This document shows, piece by piece, positions 1-7,032 of a stretch of DNA of 15,597 nucleotides. Below the pieces are notes generated by a model, which saw only the letters and a list, made by a program, of their open reading frames with translations, was not told the DNA's origin and did no database searches. Source of the stretch: JAHFRG01 sp041495205. Its GTDB lineage: Bacteria > Pseudomonadota > Gammaproteobacteria > Burkholderiales > JAHFRG01. The stretch is taken from positions 1 to 15,597 of the forward strand of contig JBGQCF010000042.1 in the NCBI GenBank assembly GCA_041495205.1, read 5' to 3'. Numbering within the stretch: position 1 is the stretch's first letter; the number at the start of each line of letters is the position of its first letter. Made by a program: the position numbers and the translations under genes.

Positions 1-104
1 CACCTTCGTCGCGCGCCTTGCAATCATCCGCATTGCGCCAGAAACGCGCTCCGCGGAGGACTTAATCAGAGGTTCCATATGAATTAAACTCGGTGGAAAT
101 TGAA

Positions 105-1907
105 ATGTTGTATTATTTTATAGTATTTCCTCAGCGACAACTCTTGACAATAAAACGCCTCACTGCGTATCTCGATTTCCCTCATATCAGTCTAGCCCTG
201 ATAGGATTGATGTGGGTGCTGCCTTTCCTGCAGCCCCACCGCAAATTTCCTCTGCCCAGTTTTTACACCGAATGGCTGGCTTTTGCTTTGGGACTGGGCG
301 CGCTTTCACTGCTATTGCAAAAGCGCTTCTGGAATAACCTGGAACTGCCCGGGATCGCACTGGTTCCTCTGGTGTTGTATCCGTTGCTGTTATTGCAGTT
401 TGCGCTTGGCAAAATAGCCTACCCCGAGCAGATGCTGCTGGCATTGCTTTATCTGCTATGGACGGTCTTTCTGATATTGCTCGGAAATATTCTGCGACGG
501 GAAATTGGATTGGCGGCACTCAGCACCACGCTCGCCTGGTGCCTTGTTGCTGGTGGATTATTGAGCGCCATTGTGGCCCTGCTTCAGCACTATCAGATTC
601 ATACCTTTGTTGACCCGCTGATTGCGGTAAAAACTTCCAATGCGGTTTATGGCAACCTGGCGCAACCGAATCATTTCGCCGACTATACCTGCCTGGCTTT
701 GGCTTCACTGCTATTTCTCTCCGCAAGCGGCAGGCTGCCCTGGGCCGTTGCGGCGGTTTTGGCTGTTTTATTGCTTTTTGTTCTGGCGTTGAGCGGCTCG
801 CGCAGCGCTTGGGTTTACCTTTTTGCGTTGCTGGCGTTGTCAATATGGTGGTATCGACGAAATCAAAAGAACGCTGCACTGCTGATAGCCAGTGTTCTGC
901 TGATCCCCGGTTTCGCTTTGATGCAATGGGTGGTGCAATTACCCTGGTTTGCCGCACCGGTACCTGCAATAACCTCCATTCAAAGACTATTCGAGCTTGC
1001 CAGCAGCAGCAGCGCCCGCCTTGCTCTGTGGCACGAGGCGTGGTTTATATTTTTGCAGTCTCCGCTGCTGGGTGTGGGATGGGGTCAGTTTGCCTGGCAG
1101 CATTTCGAGTATGGGGTGTTGTTCAAAAGCTCCGGTCTCAGCGGCTTGTACAATCATGCACACAATATCATCATGCAAATGCTCGCCGAAACCGGGCTGG
1201 TTGGTGCTCTGATGGTAATCGGGGGCGTGTTGATTTGGCTGCACGGGTTGAGGCGCATGGCTTTTGACATTTATCTGTGGTGGCTGCTGGGGCTGCTGGC
1301 CATCATCGGCATTCACAGCATGCTTGAATATCCCTTATGGTATTCGCATTTTCTTGGCATAGCCGCGCTGCTGCTGGGTCTGGGAGAAACGCGTTTCTTC
1401 CGCCTGGAACTGCAACGCGTGGGTAGAATCAGTTTTGCCTTGATGTTGGTCTTAGGCTGGGCATCGGCAACCTCGCTGTTTTACAGTTACCGCAAACTTG
1501 AGGGGACGCTCTATGCCAAGGGCCTGGAAGACCTGGATGCGGCAGGACTCAGGCAGTTCAACGAGGATATGCTGCAAATTCACCGTACCTCCCTGCTCGC
1601 GCCTTACATAGAGCTGGCTTATACCGGCGCCATTTTGCTCAACAAGGATGACCTCTCAGACAAGCTTGAATTGAACAGCCGGGTGATGCATTTTGCTCCG
1701 GTTAGCCTAGTGGTATATCAGCAGGCGATTTTGCTGGCGCTCAACGGTCAAGCGCAGGCAGCAAAGGCGCAGCTCGAGCGCGCCGCTGTTGCTTATCCGG
1801 GTGAGCTTGAAAACTTCACCAAAGTAATTCGCCCCATTTTAGCCCAACACCCCGCGGAATTTGAGCCTCTGCTAGAATTAGCCAACCAGAAACTCAAAGG
1901 AGTTTGA
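105..1907 (+). CDS. pglL: PglL-like O-oligosaccharyltransferase (Wzy/WaaL superfamily)
   Basis: Polytopic inner-membrane enzyme predicted to transfer lipid-linked oligosaccharide to Ser/Thr of exported proteins, typically pilins, on the periplasmic side. Visible signs are an N-terminal PglL_A-type motif (LQPHRKFPLPSFYTEW, about residues 41-56), about ten hydrophobic segments up to residue ~440, the family motif QPNHFADY (187-194), and the large periplasmic-loop segment NHAHNIIMQMLAETGLVGA near residue 350-368. A soluble, helical, TPR-like C-terminus of about 140 residues follows (Wzy_C_2 type). The 600-aa length is normal for the family. ATG 105 is preferred over the in-frame GTG 93 because GGTGGA at 92-97 lies 7 nt upstream of it. 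The stop overlaps the leader of the next gene, so the two are probably co-transcribed. Family assignment is firm. The split between pilin glycosylation and O-antigen ligation is inferred from the PglL_A motif and the nearby pilin locus. Confidence 0.85.
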   Translation: MLYYFIVFPQRQLLTIKRLTAYLDFPHISLALIGLMWVLPFLQPHRKFPLPSFYTEWLAFALGLGALSLLLQKRFWNNLELPGIALVPLVLYPLLLLQFALGKIAYPEQMLLALLYLLWTVFLILLGNILRREIGLAALSTTLAWCLVAGGLLSAIVALLQHYQIHTFVDPLIAVKTSNAVYGNLAQPNHFADYTCLALASLLFLSASGRLPWAVAAVLAVLLLFVLALSGSRSAWVYLFALLALSIWWYRRNQKNAALLIASVLLIPGFALMQWVVQLPWFAAPVPAITSIQRLFELASSSSARLALWHEAWFIFLQSPLLGVGWGQFAWQHFEYGVLFKSSGLSGLYNHAHNIIMQMLAETGLVGALMVIGGVLIWLHGLRRMAFDIYLWWLLGLLAIIGIHSMLEYPLWYSHFLGIAALLLGLGETRFFRLELQRVGRISFALMLVLGWASATSLFYSYRKLEGTLYAKGLEDLDAAGLRQFNEDMLQIHRTSLLAPYIELAYTGAILLNKDDLSDKLELNSRVMHFAPVSLVVYQQAILLALNGQAQAAKAQLERAAVAYPGELENFTKVIRPILAQHPAEFEPLLELANQKLKGV

Positions 1908-1909
1908 AA

Positions 1910-2326
1910 TTGCAGTTCGTGCAAAATAACATCTGGCTGATTCTGCTGGTTGTGGCAAGCGGAGCGATGCTGATTTGGCCGATGATTTCGAGCCGCATTC
2001 AAGGCGGAAGCGAAGTGGGCACATTGGAAGCGGTTCAGCTCATAAACCGCCGCGACGCGCTGGTGCTGGATGTGCGCGACGGCAGCGAATTTGCAGCAGG
2101 GCATATTCCGAATGCCAAGCATATTCCGCTCGCGCGGCTGGAACAGAGCATGCGTGAACTTGAGAAGTTCAAGACGCGGCCGGTCGTGGTGACCTGCCGC
2201 AATGGCGCGATATCCGCGAAAGCTTGTGCCCTGCTGCGCAAGAATGGTTTTAAAGAGGTGTTCAGGCTGAAAGGCGGAATCGTATCGTGGGAACAGGCGA
2301 GCTTGCCGGTGGAGAAAGGTTCCTGA
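1910..2326 (+). CDS. yibN: Membrane-anchored rhodanese-like sulfurtransferase (YibN type)
   Basis: Single-domain rhodanese of 138 aa. An N-terminal hydrophobic anchor (about residues 7-25) is followed by a rhodanese fold with the LDVRDGSEFAAGHIPNA signature, the active-site loop CRNGAIS with nucleophile Cys96, and a closing segment LKGGIVSWEQ. It would move sulfane sulfur or act in thiol redox chemistry at the membrane; the true substrate is unknown. The start is decided by the ribosome binding site. AAGGAG at 1897-1902 sits 7 nt before TTG 1910, while the in-frame TTG at 1904 is only 1 nt away. The gene lies 2 nt after the pglL stop and 1 nt before grxC, matching the order yibN-grxC-secB-gpsA known from E. 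coli and other proteobacteria. Confidence 0.88.
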   Translation: MQFVQNNIWLILLVVASGAMLIWPMISSRIQGGSEVGTLEAVQLINRRDALVLDVRDGSEFAAGHIPNAKHIPLARLEQSMRELEKFKTRPVVVTCRNGAISAKACALLRKNGFKEVFRLKGGIVSWEQASLPVEKGS

Positions 2327-2327
2327 A

Positions 2328-2597
2328 ATGTCTGCGGTGAGTATGTACGCAACCGGCATATGTCCGTTCTGCATGATGGCAGAGCGCCTATTGCGCGCCA
2401 AAGGCGTGTCCGAGATCACCAAGATTCGCGTTGATCTCGATCCCGAAAAACGCCTCGAGATGGTGACACAAACCGGTCGCCGCACCGTCCCGCAGATTTA
2501 TATCGACGGTCATCACGTGGGCGGATACGAGGAACTGGCGGCGCTTGAACACGCCGGCAAGCTGGGCGAACTGCTGTCCGGCAGTGGTAAAACTTGA
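2328..2597 (+). CDS. grxC: Glutaredoxin 3
   Basis: Small cytoplasmic dithiol glutaredoxin of 89 aa that reduces disulfides and glutathione mixed disulfides at the expense of glutathione. The active site is C12-P-F-C15, with Phe in place of the more common Tyr. The cis-proline loop TVP is at 53-55 and the glutathione-binding GG at 65-66, so every core element is present and the length is typical of GrxC. GAGAAAGG at 2312-2319 gives an 8-nt spacing to ATG 2328, and only one base separates the gene from the upstream rhodanese stop. Position between yibN and secB is the conserved one. Confidence 0.95.
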   Translation: MSAVSMYATGICPFCMMAERLLRAKGVSEITKIRVDLDPEKRLEMVTQTGRRTVPQIYIDGHHVGGYEELAALEHAGKLGELLSGSGKT

Positions 2598-2619
2598 TTT
2601 TTGACGACAGGAACCCGTA

Positions 2620-3072
2620 ATGAACGAAAAACAGCAAGCGATGTTTTCTATCGAGAAGCTCTACGTCAAAGACTTGTCCTTGGAGATTCCCAACGCGCCG
2701 CGCATTTTCCTCGAGCGCGAAGCGCCGCAAGTGGATGTGCAGCTTCACACCGAAGGCAATCCGATTGACGAGGGCGTTTTTGAGGTGGTGCTGACCGTCA
2801 CCATCACCGCCAAGCTCAAGGACAAAACCATGTTCCTGGTGGAGGCGGCGCAGGCGGGCATATTTCACATCCGCAATGTGGCAAAAGAAGAAATCGAGCC
2901 GATACTGGGAATTGCCTGCCCCAATATTCTTTTCCCCTACGTGCGCGAAGTGATTTCCGATGTGGTGAGCCGTGCCGGCTTTCCGCCGGTGATCCTGAAC
3001 CCGGTGAATTTCGAGGCATTGTACCAGCACCGCAGGCAACAGCCTCAGCCCAGCGCGGAAACCGCGCACTGA
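2620..3072 (+). CDS. secB: Protein-export chaperone SecB
   Basis: Cytosolic tetrameric chaperone that holds preproteins unfolded and hands them to SecA. The 150-aa protein has the usual SecB course: an N-terminal strand region (FSIEKLYVKDLSLEIPNAP), the VQLHTEG and VVLTVTITAKL strands, the signature around ACPNILFPYVREVISDVVSRAGFPPV, and a polar, flexible C-terminus rich in Gln, Pro and His. The PVNFEALY segment typical of SecB is present at about 132-139. The gene follows grxC by 22 nt, with AGGA a few bases before ATG 2620, as in the standard operon order. Confidence 0.96.
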   Translation: MNEKQQAMFSIEKLYVKDLSLEIPNAPRIFLEREAPQVDVQLHTEGNPIDEGVFEVVLTVTITAKLKDKTMFLVEAAQAGIFHIRNVAKEEIEPILGIACPNILFPYVREVISDVVSRAGFPPVILNPVNFEALYQHRRQQPQPSAETAH

Positions 3073-3085
3073 GCTCGTTTTGGCC

Positions 3086-3523
3086 ATGCTTCGTTGTCTG
3101 CTCGCGTTTTTCCTCATGCTGGTTGCTGCAGCGGCGGGAGCTGCGGAATTCCGTTCTGTTGCTGAAAACGCTGTAGTGTTGTATGACGCGCCTTCACTCA
3201 AAGCCCAAAAGCTTTACCTGCTGGAGCGCGATTATCCGCTGGAAGTAGTGGTGGCGCTGGAAAACTGGATCAAGGTGCGCGATGCCAGCGGAGAGCTTGC
3301 GTGGGTGGAAAAAAAATCCTTGAGCGATAAGCGCAATGTGATGGCCAATGTGCCGCTTGCCGACGTGCGTCAGGCGCCCAACGACAGCGCCCCGCTGGTG
3401 TTTCAGGCGGAGAAATCGGTGATTCTCGAACTGGCAGAATTCTCGGATCCGGGCTGGATCAAGGTGCGCCACCGCGACGGCCAAACGGGTTATGTACGCA
3501 CCAATCAGGTGTGGGGTGTATGA
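3086..3523 (+). CDS. Exported protein with two bacterial SH3 domains
   Basis: Hypothetical exported protein of 145 aa. An N-terminal signal peptide (MLRCLLAFFLMLVAAAAGAA) is followed by two SH3b-like repeats, about residues 22-80 and 84-145. Each ends in the typical 'W-I/V-K-V-R ... G-x-x-A/G-W/Y-V' pattern (ENWIKVRDASGELAWVEK and PGWIKVRHRDGQTGYVRT). Bacterial SH3 domains often bind peptidoglycan, so a periplasmic cell-wall role is plausible but not shown. ATG 3086 is preferred over the in-frame TTG 3080; neither has a strong ribosome binding site. The stop overlaps the gpsA start (ATGA), so the two are translationally coupled. A gene of this kind between secB and gpsA is, as far as I recall, common in betaproteobacteria. 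Confidence 0.8.
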   Translation: MLRCLLAFFLMLVAAAAGAAEFRSVAENAVVLYDAPSLKAQKLYLLERDYPLEVVVALENWIKVRDASGELAWVEKKSLSDKRNVMANVPLADVRQAPNDSAPLVFQAEKSVILELAEFSDPGWIKVRHRDGQTGYVRTNQVWGV

Positions 3524-4500
3524 AGATCGCGATTCTGGGCGCAGGCGCTTGGGGCACGGCGCTCGCCATCACCCTTTCTTCGCGCCACGACATCGGCCTG
3601 TGGGAACATGATGCCACGCATTTTGCACACCTCAGTGCTCACCGCACCTCACGCTTTCTGCCGGAATTTTCCCTGCCGGACCGGATTAAAATCCATTCGA
3701 GCGTAAGCGATGCGCTGGCGCAGGCCGGCCTGGCGCTGGTTGCCGTACCGACTCAGGGCTTACGGCAGACTTTGCGTGAGATGAAGTCGAGCCGTGTGCC
3801 GACGGTTTTGGCCTGCAAAGGTTTCGAACCCGGCGGCCGGTCTTTGCCGAATCAGGTCGCCGCTCAGGAGCTTGCGCCAGACACCTCCTGCGCAATTTTG
3901 TCGGGACCCAGCTTCGCCCAGGAAGTGGCGCAGGGCCTGCCCACGGCGCTTACCCTTGCCTCCACTGATACGAAATTTGCGCAGGCAACAGCAAAGGAAT
4001 TGCACAGCCAGAAATTGCGGATTTACTCCAGCGATGACGTGATTGGCGTTGCAATCGGCGGAGCAGTCAAAAACGTGATTGCGATAGCCGCGGGAATAGC
4101 CGACGGCATGGCGCTGGGCCACAACGCCCGTGCTGCTCTGATCACACGCGGATTGGCGGAAATCACAAGGCTGGGCATGAAAATGGGCGGCAGGCCTGAG
4201 ACTTTCATGGGCTTGGCCGGTGCAGGGGATCTGATTCTAACGTGCACCGGCGATCTGTCACGCAATCGCAAAGTCGGACTAATGCTGGCCGCAGGACAGT
4301 CCCTGTCGCAGATACTCGCCGCGCTTGGTCATGTGGCTGAAGGGGTGACCAGCGCACGCGAAGTACAGCGGCTCGCCGGTGAAATGAAAGTAGAGATACC
4401 CATTACTCGTGCAGTGAACCAGGTGTTATACGAGAACGTTCCGCCAAAGGCAGCGCTGCAAGAGCTGCTCAACCGCGATCCCAAAGCTGAAAGTTACTGA
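3520..4500 (+). CDS. gpsA: Glycerol-3-phosphate dehydrogenase [NAD(P)+]
   Basis: Cytoplasmic enzyme of 326 aa that reduces dihydroxyacetone phosphate to sn-glycerol-3-phosphate, the backbone precursor of phospholipids. The N-terminus MKIAILGAGAWGTALA carries the dinucleotide-binding GxGxWG (7-12). Further family segments are LSGPSFAQEVAQGLPTA, the catalytic Lys184 in GGAVKNVIAIAAGI, LGHNARAALITRGLAEI, and MGLAGAGDLILTCTG. Length is typical. The start is ATG 3520 rather than the in-frame GTG 3511 because family members begin with MKIAxLG and AGGTG at 3507-3511 is well spaced; it overlaps the previous stop. The 3' end overlaps the trmL stop by a few bases, tail to tail. Confidence 0.97.
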   Translation: MKIAILGAGAWGTALAITLSSRHDIGLWEHDATHFAHLSAHRTSRFLPEFSLPDRIKIHSSVSDALAQAGLALVAVPTQGLRQTLREMKSSRVPTVLACKGFEPGGRSLPNQVAAQELAPDTSCAILSGPSFAQEVAQGLPTALTLASTDTKFAQATAKELHSQKLRIYSSDDVIGVAIGGAVKNVIAIAAGIADGMALGHNARAALITRGLAEITRLGMKMGGRPETFMGLAGAGDLILTCTGDLSRNRKVGLMLAAGQSLSQILAALGHVAEGVTSAREVQRLAGEMKVEIPITRAVNQVLYENVPPKAALQELLNRDPKAESY

Positions 4501-4864
4501 CCTCCAATAAAACCGGCCTGCCGCCACGCTTCGTAAATCACCACTGCAGCTGCATTCGCAAGATTCATGCTGCGGTTCTGCGGACGCATCGGTAGCCGGA
4601 TGCGGTATTGTTCCGGAAAACTTTCCAGGAGGGATGATGGCAATCCTCGTGTTTCCGGACCGAAAATAAATACGTCGTCTTGATTGAATGTAACTTCGTC
4701 GTAGCGCCGCTTGCCGCGAGTGGTGACGGCAAACAGGCGGCGCCCGGGAAAGCGCTCTTTGCAGCTTTCCCAGTTTTCATAAATCGTGATATGTGCAAAT
4801 TCACGGTAATCGAGGCCTGCGCGCTGCAATTGTCGGTCATTCAGTCTGAAACCCAGCGGCTTGA

Positions 4865-4868
4865 CTAG
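4865..4868. repeat. Left target-site duplication (CTAG) of the element in trmL
   Basis: CTAG at 4865-4868 directly abuts the left inverted repeat. The partner at 5136-5139 is CTCG. Retaining only one copy restores the trmL frame as His-Leu-Val-Lys across the junction, so CTAG is very likely the original target. Confidence 0.65.
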
Positions 4869-5135
4869 AGCCTGTCCCAATAATAGACGCGTGATGCGTT
4901 GCGGTACAAAATGGGATGGATGCTAGGCGCTTGGCGCAGCCAATATCGCGAATATTGGCAAGCCGAGCAACAGCGCAGACGCCCATTTTGGCCGCAACCC
5001 GAAGGGACGGGGCGAGTTTGGGCGCATTTCGTTGTTACTCGCCCTCATAATACTCGCGGTATTATCTCGGGCTCGCGCCTAGAACTACATCCCAAATCGC
5101 CGCCGTCGCACACGTGCCTATAATTGAGACAGGCT
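4869..5135. mobile_element. MITE-like non-autonomous element in trmL
   Basis: A 267-bp element bounded by terminal inverted repeats. The left end AGCCTGTCCCAATAATA (4869-4885) and the right end read on the other strand AGCCTGTCTCAATTATA (5135-5119) match at 15 of 17 positions. The flanks are CTAG (4865-4868) and CTCG (5136-5139), which fits a 4-bp CTAG duplication with one later change. IS5-group elements use YTAR/CTAG targets, so mobilisation in trans by an IS5-like transposase is a reasonable guess. There is no transposase inside; the only sizeable frame (4899-5123, 74 aa) resembles no enzyme. Three internal hairpins are present: 4939-4959, 5010-5044 and 5047-5065. Confidence 0.85.
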
Positions 5136-5325
5136 CTCGATGCAGGGACACCCCCGTATTTGCACACAGACGGATGATGTTCCCGGTATTCGAGGGGATT
5201 TCCGGCTGATACAGGACTAAATTAAACATTTGGCTTGTATCATAAAAGAAATAAAGTTAATTTAGTATTTCAAGGGCATGGAGTATGCTTGTTACAAAAC
5301 ACTCTAATGGAAGGATGAGACGTCC

Positions 5326-7029
5326 ATGGCAAGACCTGAAAGAATCCGCTTAGGTGAAATCCTGGTTCTGCAAAAGCTGGTTACGCAGGAGCAGGTGAAG
5401 CTTGCGCTCGAGCACCAAAAACACAGCGGGCGTAAGCTGGGGCGGATTTTTCTTGAAAAGGGCATGGTAACCGAAGAGCAGATTGCCGAAGCACTCGCCA
5501 AGCAGCTCAATATCCCCTATATCAACCTCAAACTCTACAATGTCAACGCCGAGCTAGTGCGCAGGTTGCCTGGAATCCAGGCGCGCCGCCTGCGCGCAAT
5601 CGTATTGGAAGACCGTAAATCAAGTTACCTGGTGGGCATGGTCGATCCCACCGACTTACTTGCCTACGACGAGATATCGCGCTTCTTAAAGCGTGATATT
5701 GAGCTCGCGGTGGTGACTGAAGTCATGCTGCTGGAAGTGATAGGCCGGGTATACCGGCGCACCGAGGAAATCAGCGGGCTGGCGCGGGAACTGGAACAGG
5801 ACGTGGGCGATACGTACATTGACTTCGGCGCGCTCGGCGCAACCCTCGGCGCGGATGAGGCTCCGGTGGTGAAGCTGCTGCAATCGGTGTTCGAGGATGC
5901 AACGCAGGTGAGTGCTTCCGACGTCCACATCGAGCCCCAGGAACGCTCGCTGAGAATCCGTTTCCGCATGGATGGCGTCCTGCACACGCAAACCGAAGCG
6001 GATAGCAAAATCGCGCCGGCTTTGGTGCTGCGGCTGAAGCTCATGGCGGGCCTGGATATTGCGGAAAAGCGCATGCCGCAGGACGGCAGGTTCAACGTCA
6101 AGGTACGTGACCTGCCGATAGATGTACGCATCTCTAGCATGCCCACCCAATACGGTGAGTCGGTGGTGATGCGTCTGCTGAACCAGGCTAGCGGGCGACT
6201 CGGGCTTGACCTTCTCGGCATGCCGAAAGACATGCTGGCGAAATTCCGCAACGTCATCCGGCGCACCAACGGCATGATCCTGGTGACCGGGCCAACGGGG
6301 AGCGGAAAAACTACGACGCTGTACGCCGCACTAACCGAACTCAACACACCTGACAAGAAGATCATCACCGTGGAAGACCCGGTCGAGTACCGGCTTCCCG
6401 GCATCAACCAGACCCAGGTCAACGAAAAAATTGATCTCACTTTTTCCCGCGTGCTGCGTTCAGCACTGCGCCAGGACCCGGATATTATTCTGGTGGGGGA
6501 AATGCGCGACCCGCAAACCGCGCAGATCGGCCTGCGCGCGGCGATTACCGGACACCTGGTGCTTTCCACGCTGCATACCAGGGATGCCGTGAGCACGCCT
6601 ATCCGCTTGATTGACATGGAAGCGCCGAGATACATGGTGGCGACTTCGCTACAGGCGGTGCTCGCCCAGCGTTTGGTGCGGGTCGTATGCGAAAGCTGCA
6701 GCGAGCCGTACGCGCCTGATTCGCACGAGACCGCCTGGCTCGCTCACGAGCTGGGCGACAAACTCGGGCAGTATAAGTTTGTCCGGGGCCGTGGCTGCTC
6801 CAATTGCAATGGGACTGGATTTCATGGCCGAATCGCAGTGTATGAAATGTTGGAAATGACCCCGCCCCTGGTTGTTGCCGCTAACCGCGAAGATCCGAAC
6901 CACTTTATCCACGCCGCCCAGCAGCAGATGGCAGGGAACACGCTGCGGCATCACGCGCTAAGCCTGGCTTTTGAAGGCAAGACTTCCGTCTCCGAAGTGA
7001 TGAGCATCACCAGCCAATTGGAAGACTGA
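5326..7029 (+). CDS. mshE: MSHA pilus assembly ATPase MshE (GspE/PilB family)
   Basis: Cytoplasmic hexameric ATPase that powers pilin polymerisation, 567 aa. The N-terminus is an MshEN (c-di-GMP-binding type) domain with two 24-residue motifs, 8-31 and 37-60, separated by five residues. The T2SSE ATPase domain follows, with Walker A GPTGSGKTT (322-330), Walker B region RQDPDIILVGEMRD (Glu392), and His box HLVLSTLHT. A zinc-binding tetracysteine uses C455/C458 and C491/C494. Length and order match MshE. GGAAGGATGAG lies upstream of ATG 5326. mshG follows after 3 nt. The gene is the first of the msh cluster here and is preceded by the divergent trmL. In most msh loci it follows mshN, which is absent. 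A general PilB/GspE call is less likely given the pilin genes downstream. Confidence 0.92.
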   Translation: MARPERIRLGEILVLQKLVTQEQVKLALEHQKHSGRKLGRIFLEKGMVTEEQIAEALAKQLNIPYINLKLYNVNAELVRRLPGIQARRLRAIVLEDRKSSYLVGMVDPTDLLAYDEISRFLKRDIELAVVTEVMLLEVIGRVYRRTEEISGLARELEQDVGDTYIDFGALGATLGADEAPVVKLLQSVFEDATQVSASDVHIEPQERSLRIRFRMDGVLHTQTEADSKIAPALVLRLKLMAGLDIAEKRMPQDGRFNVKVRDLPIDVRISSMPTQYGESVVMRLLNQASGRLGLDLLGMPKDMLAKFRNVIRRTNGMILVTGPTGSGKTTTLYAALTELNTPDKKIITVEDPVEYRLPGINQTQVNEKIDLTFSRVLRSALRQDPDIILVGEMRDPQTAQIGLRAAITGHLVLSTLHTRDAVSTPIRLIDMEAPRYMVATSLQAVLAQRLVRVVCESCSEPYAPDSHETAWLAHELGDKLGQYKFVRGRGCSNCNGTGFHGRIAVYEMLEMTPPLVVAANREDPNHFIHAAQQQMAGNTLRHHALSLAFEGKTSVSEVMSITSQLED

Positions 7030-7032
7030 TTT

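Larger units (their letters stand above)
4494..5229 (-). pseudogene. trmL: tRNA (cytidine/uridine-2'-O-)-methyltransferase TrmL, interrupted by an insertion
   Basis: SPOUT-class enzyme that 2'-O-methylates the wobble base of certain tRNA-Leu species. The C-terminal fragment (4494-4868) reads LVKPLGFRLNDRQLQRAGLDY and carries the SAM-knot motifs FGPETRGLP and IRLPMRPQNRSMNLANAA. The missing N-terminus is found on the far side of an insertion: complement of 5140-5229 encodes MFNLVLYQPEIPSNTGNI followed by IRLCANTGVSLH, the canonical TrmL start and motif 1. Element 4869-5135 separates them. Reading in from the N-terminal part, a stop appears inside the element at 5062-5064. Joining the flanks gives a continuous 154-codon gene, the usual TrmL length. 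A TTG at 4880 could restart translation but would lack motif 1, so the gene is probably inactive. Confidence 0.92.

Noticed and set aside
2..82. Short frame at the left edge ending in TGA, and an opposite-strand frame starting with ATG at about 79
   Set aside because: Only about 26 codons are visible in either case, and neither can be recognised, so I cannot say which, if any, is the end or start of a neighbouring gene.
4899..5123. 74-codon frame inside the element in trmL
   Set aside because: It starts with TTG, covers hairpins and inverted-repeat sequence, has no recognisable motif and no clear ribosome site. It is most likely a by-product of the element.
5230..5325. Promoter for mshE
   Set aside because: The stretch is AT-rich and a TATGCT at 5284-5289 could be a -10 box, but the best hexamer at the proper distance (TTTAGT, 5261-5266) is a poor -35, so no specific promoter is called.
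5664..6635. 323-codon minus-strand frame opposite mshE
   Set aside because: It is the mirror of a fully conserved ATPase domain, very rich in Ser/Arg, with no family features.
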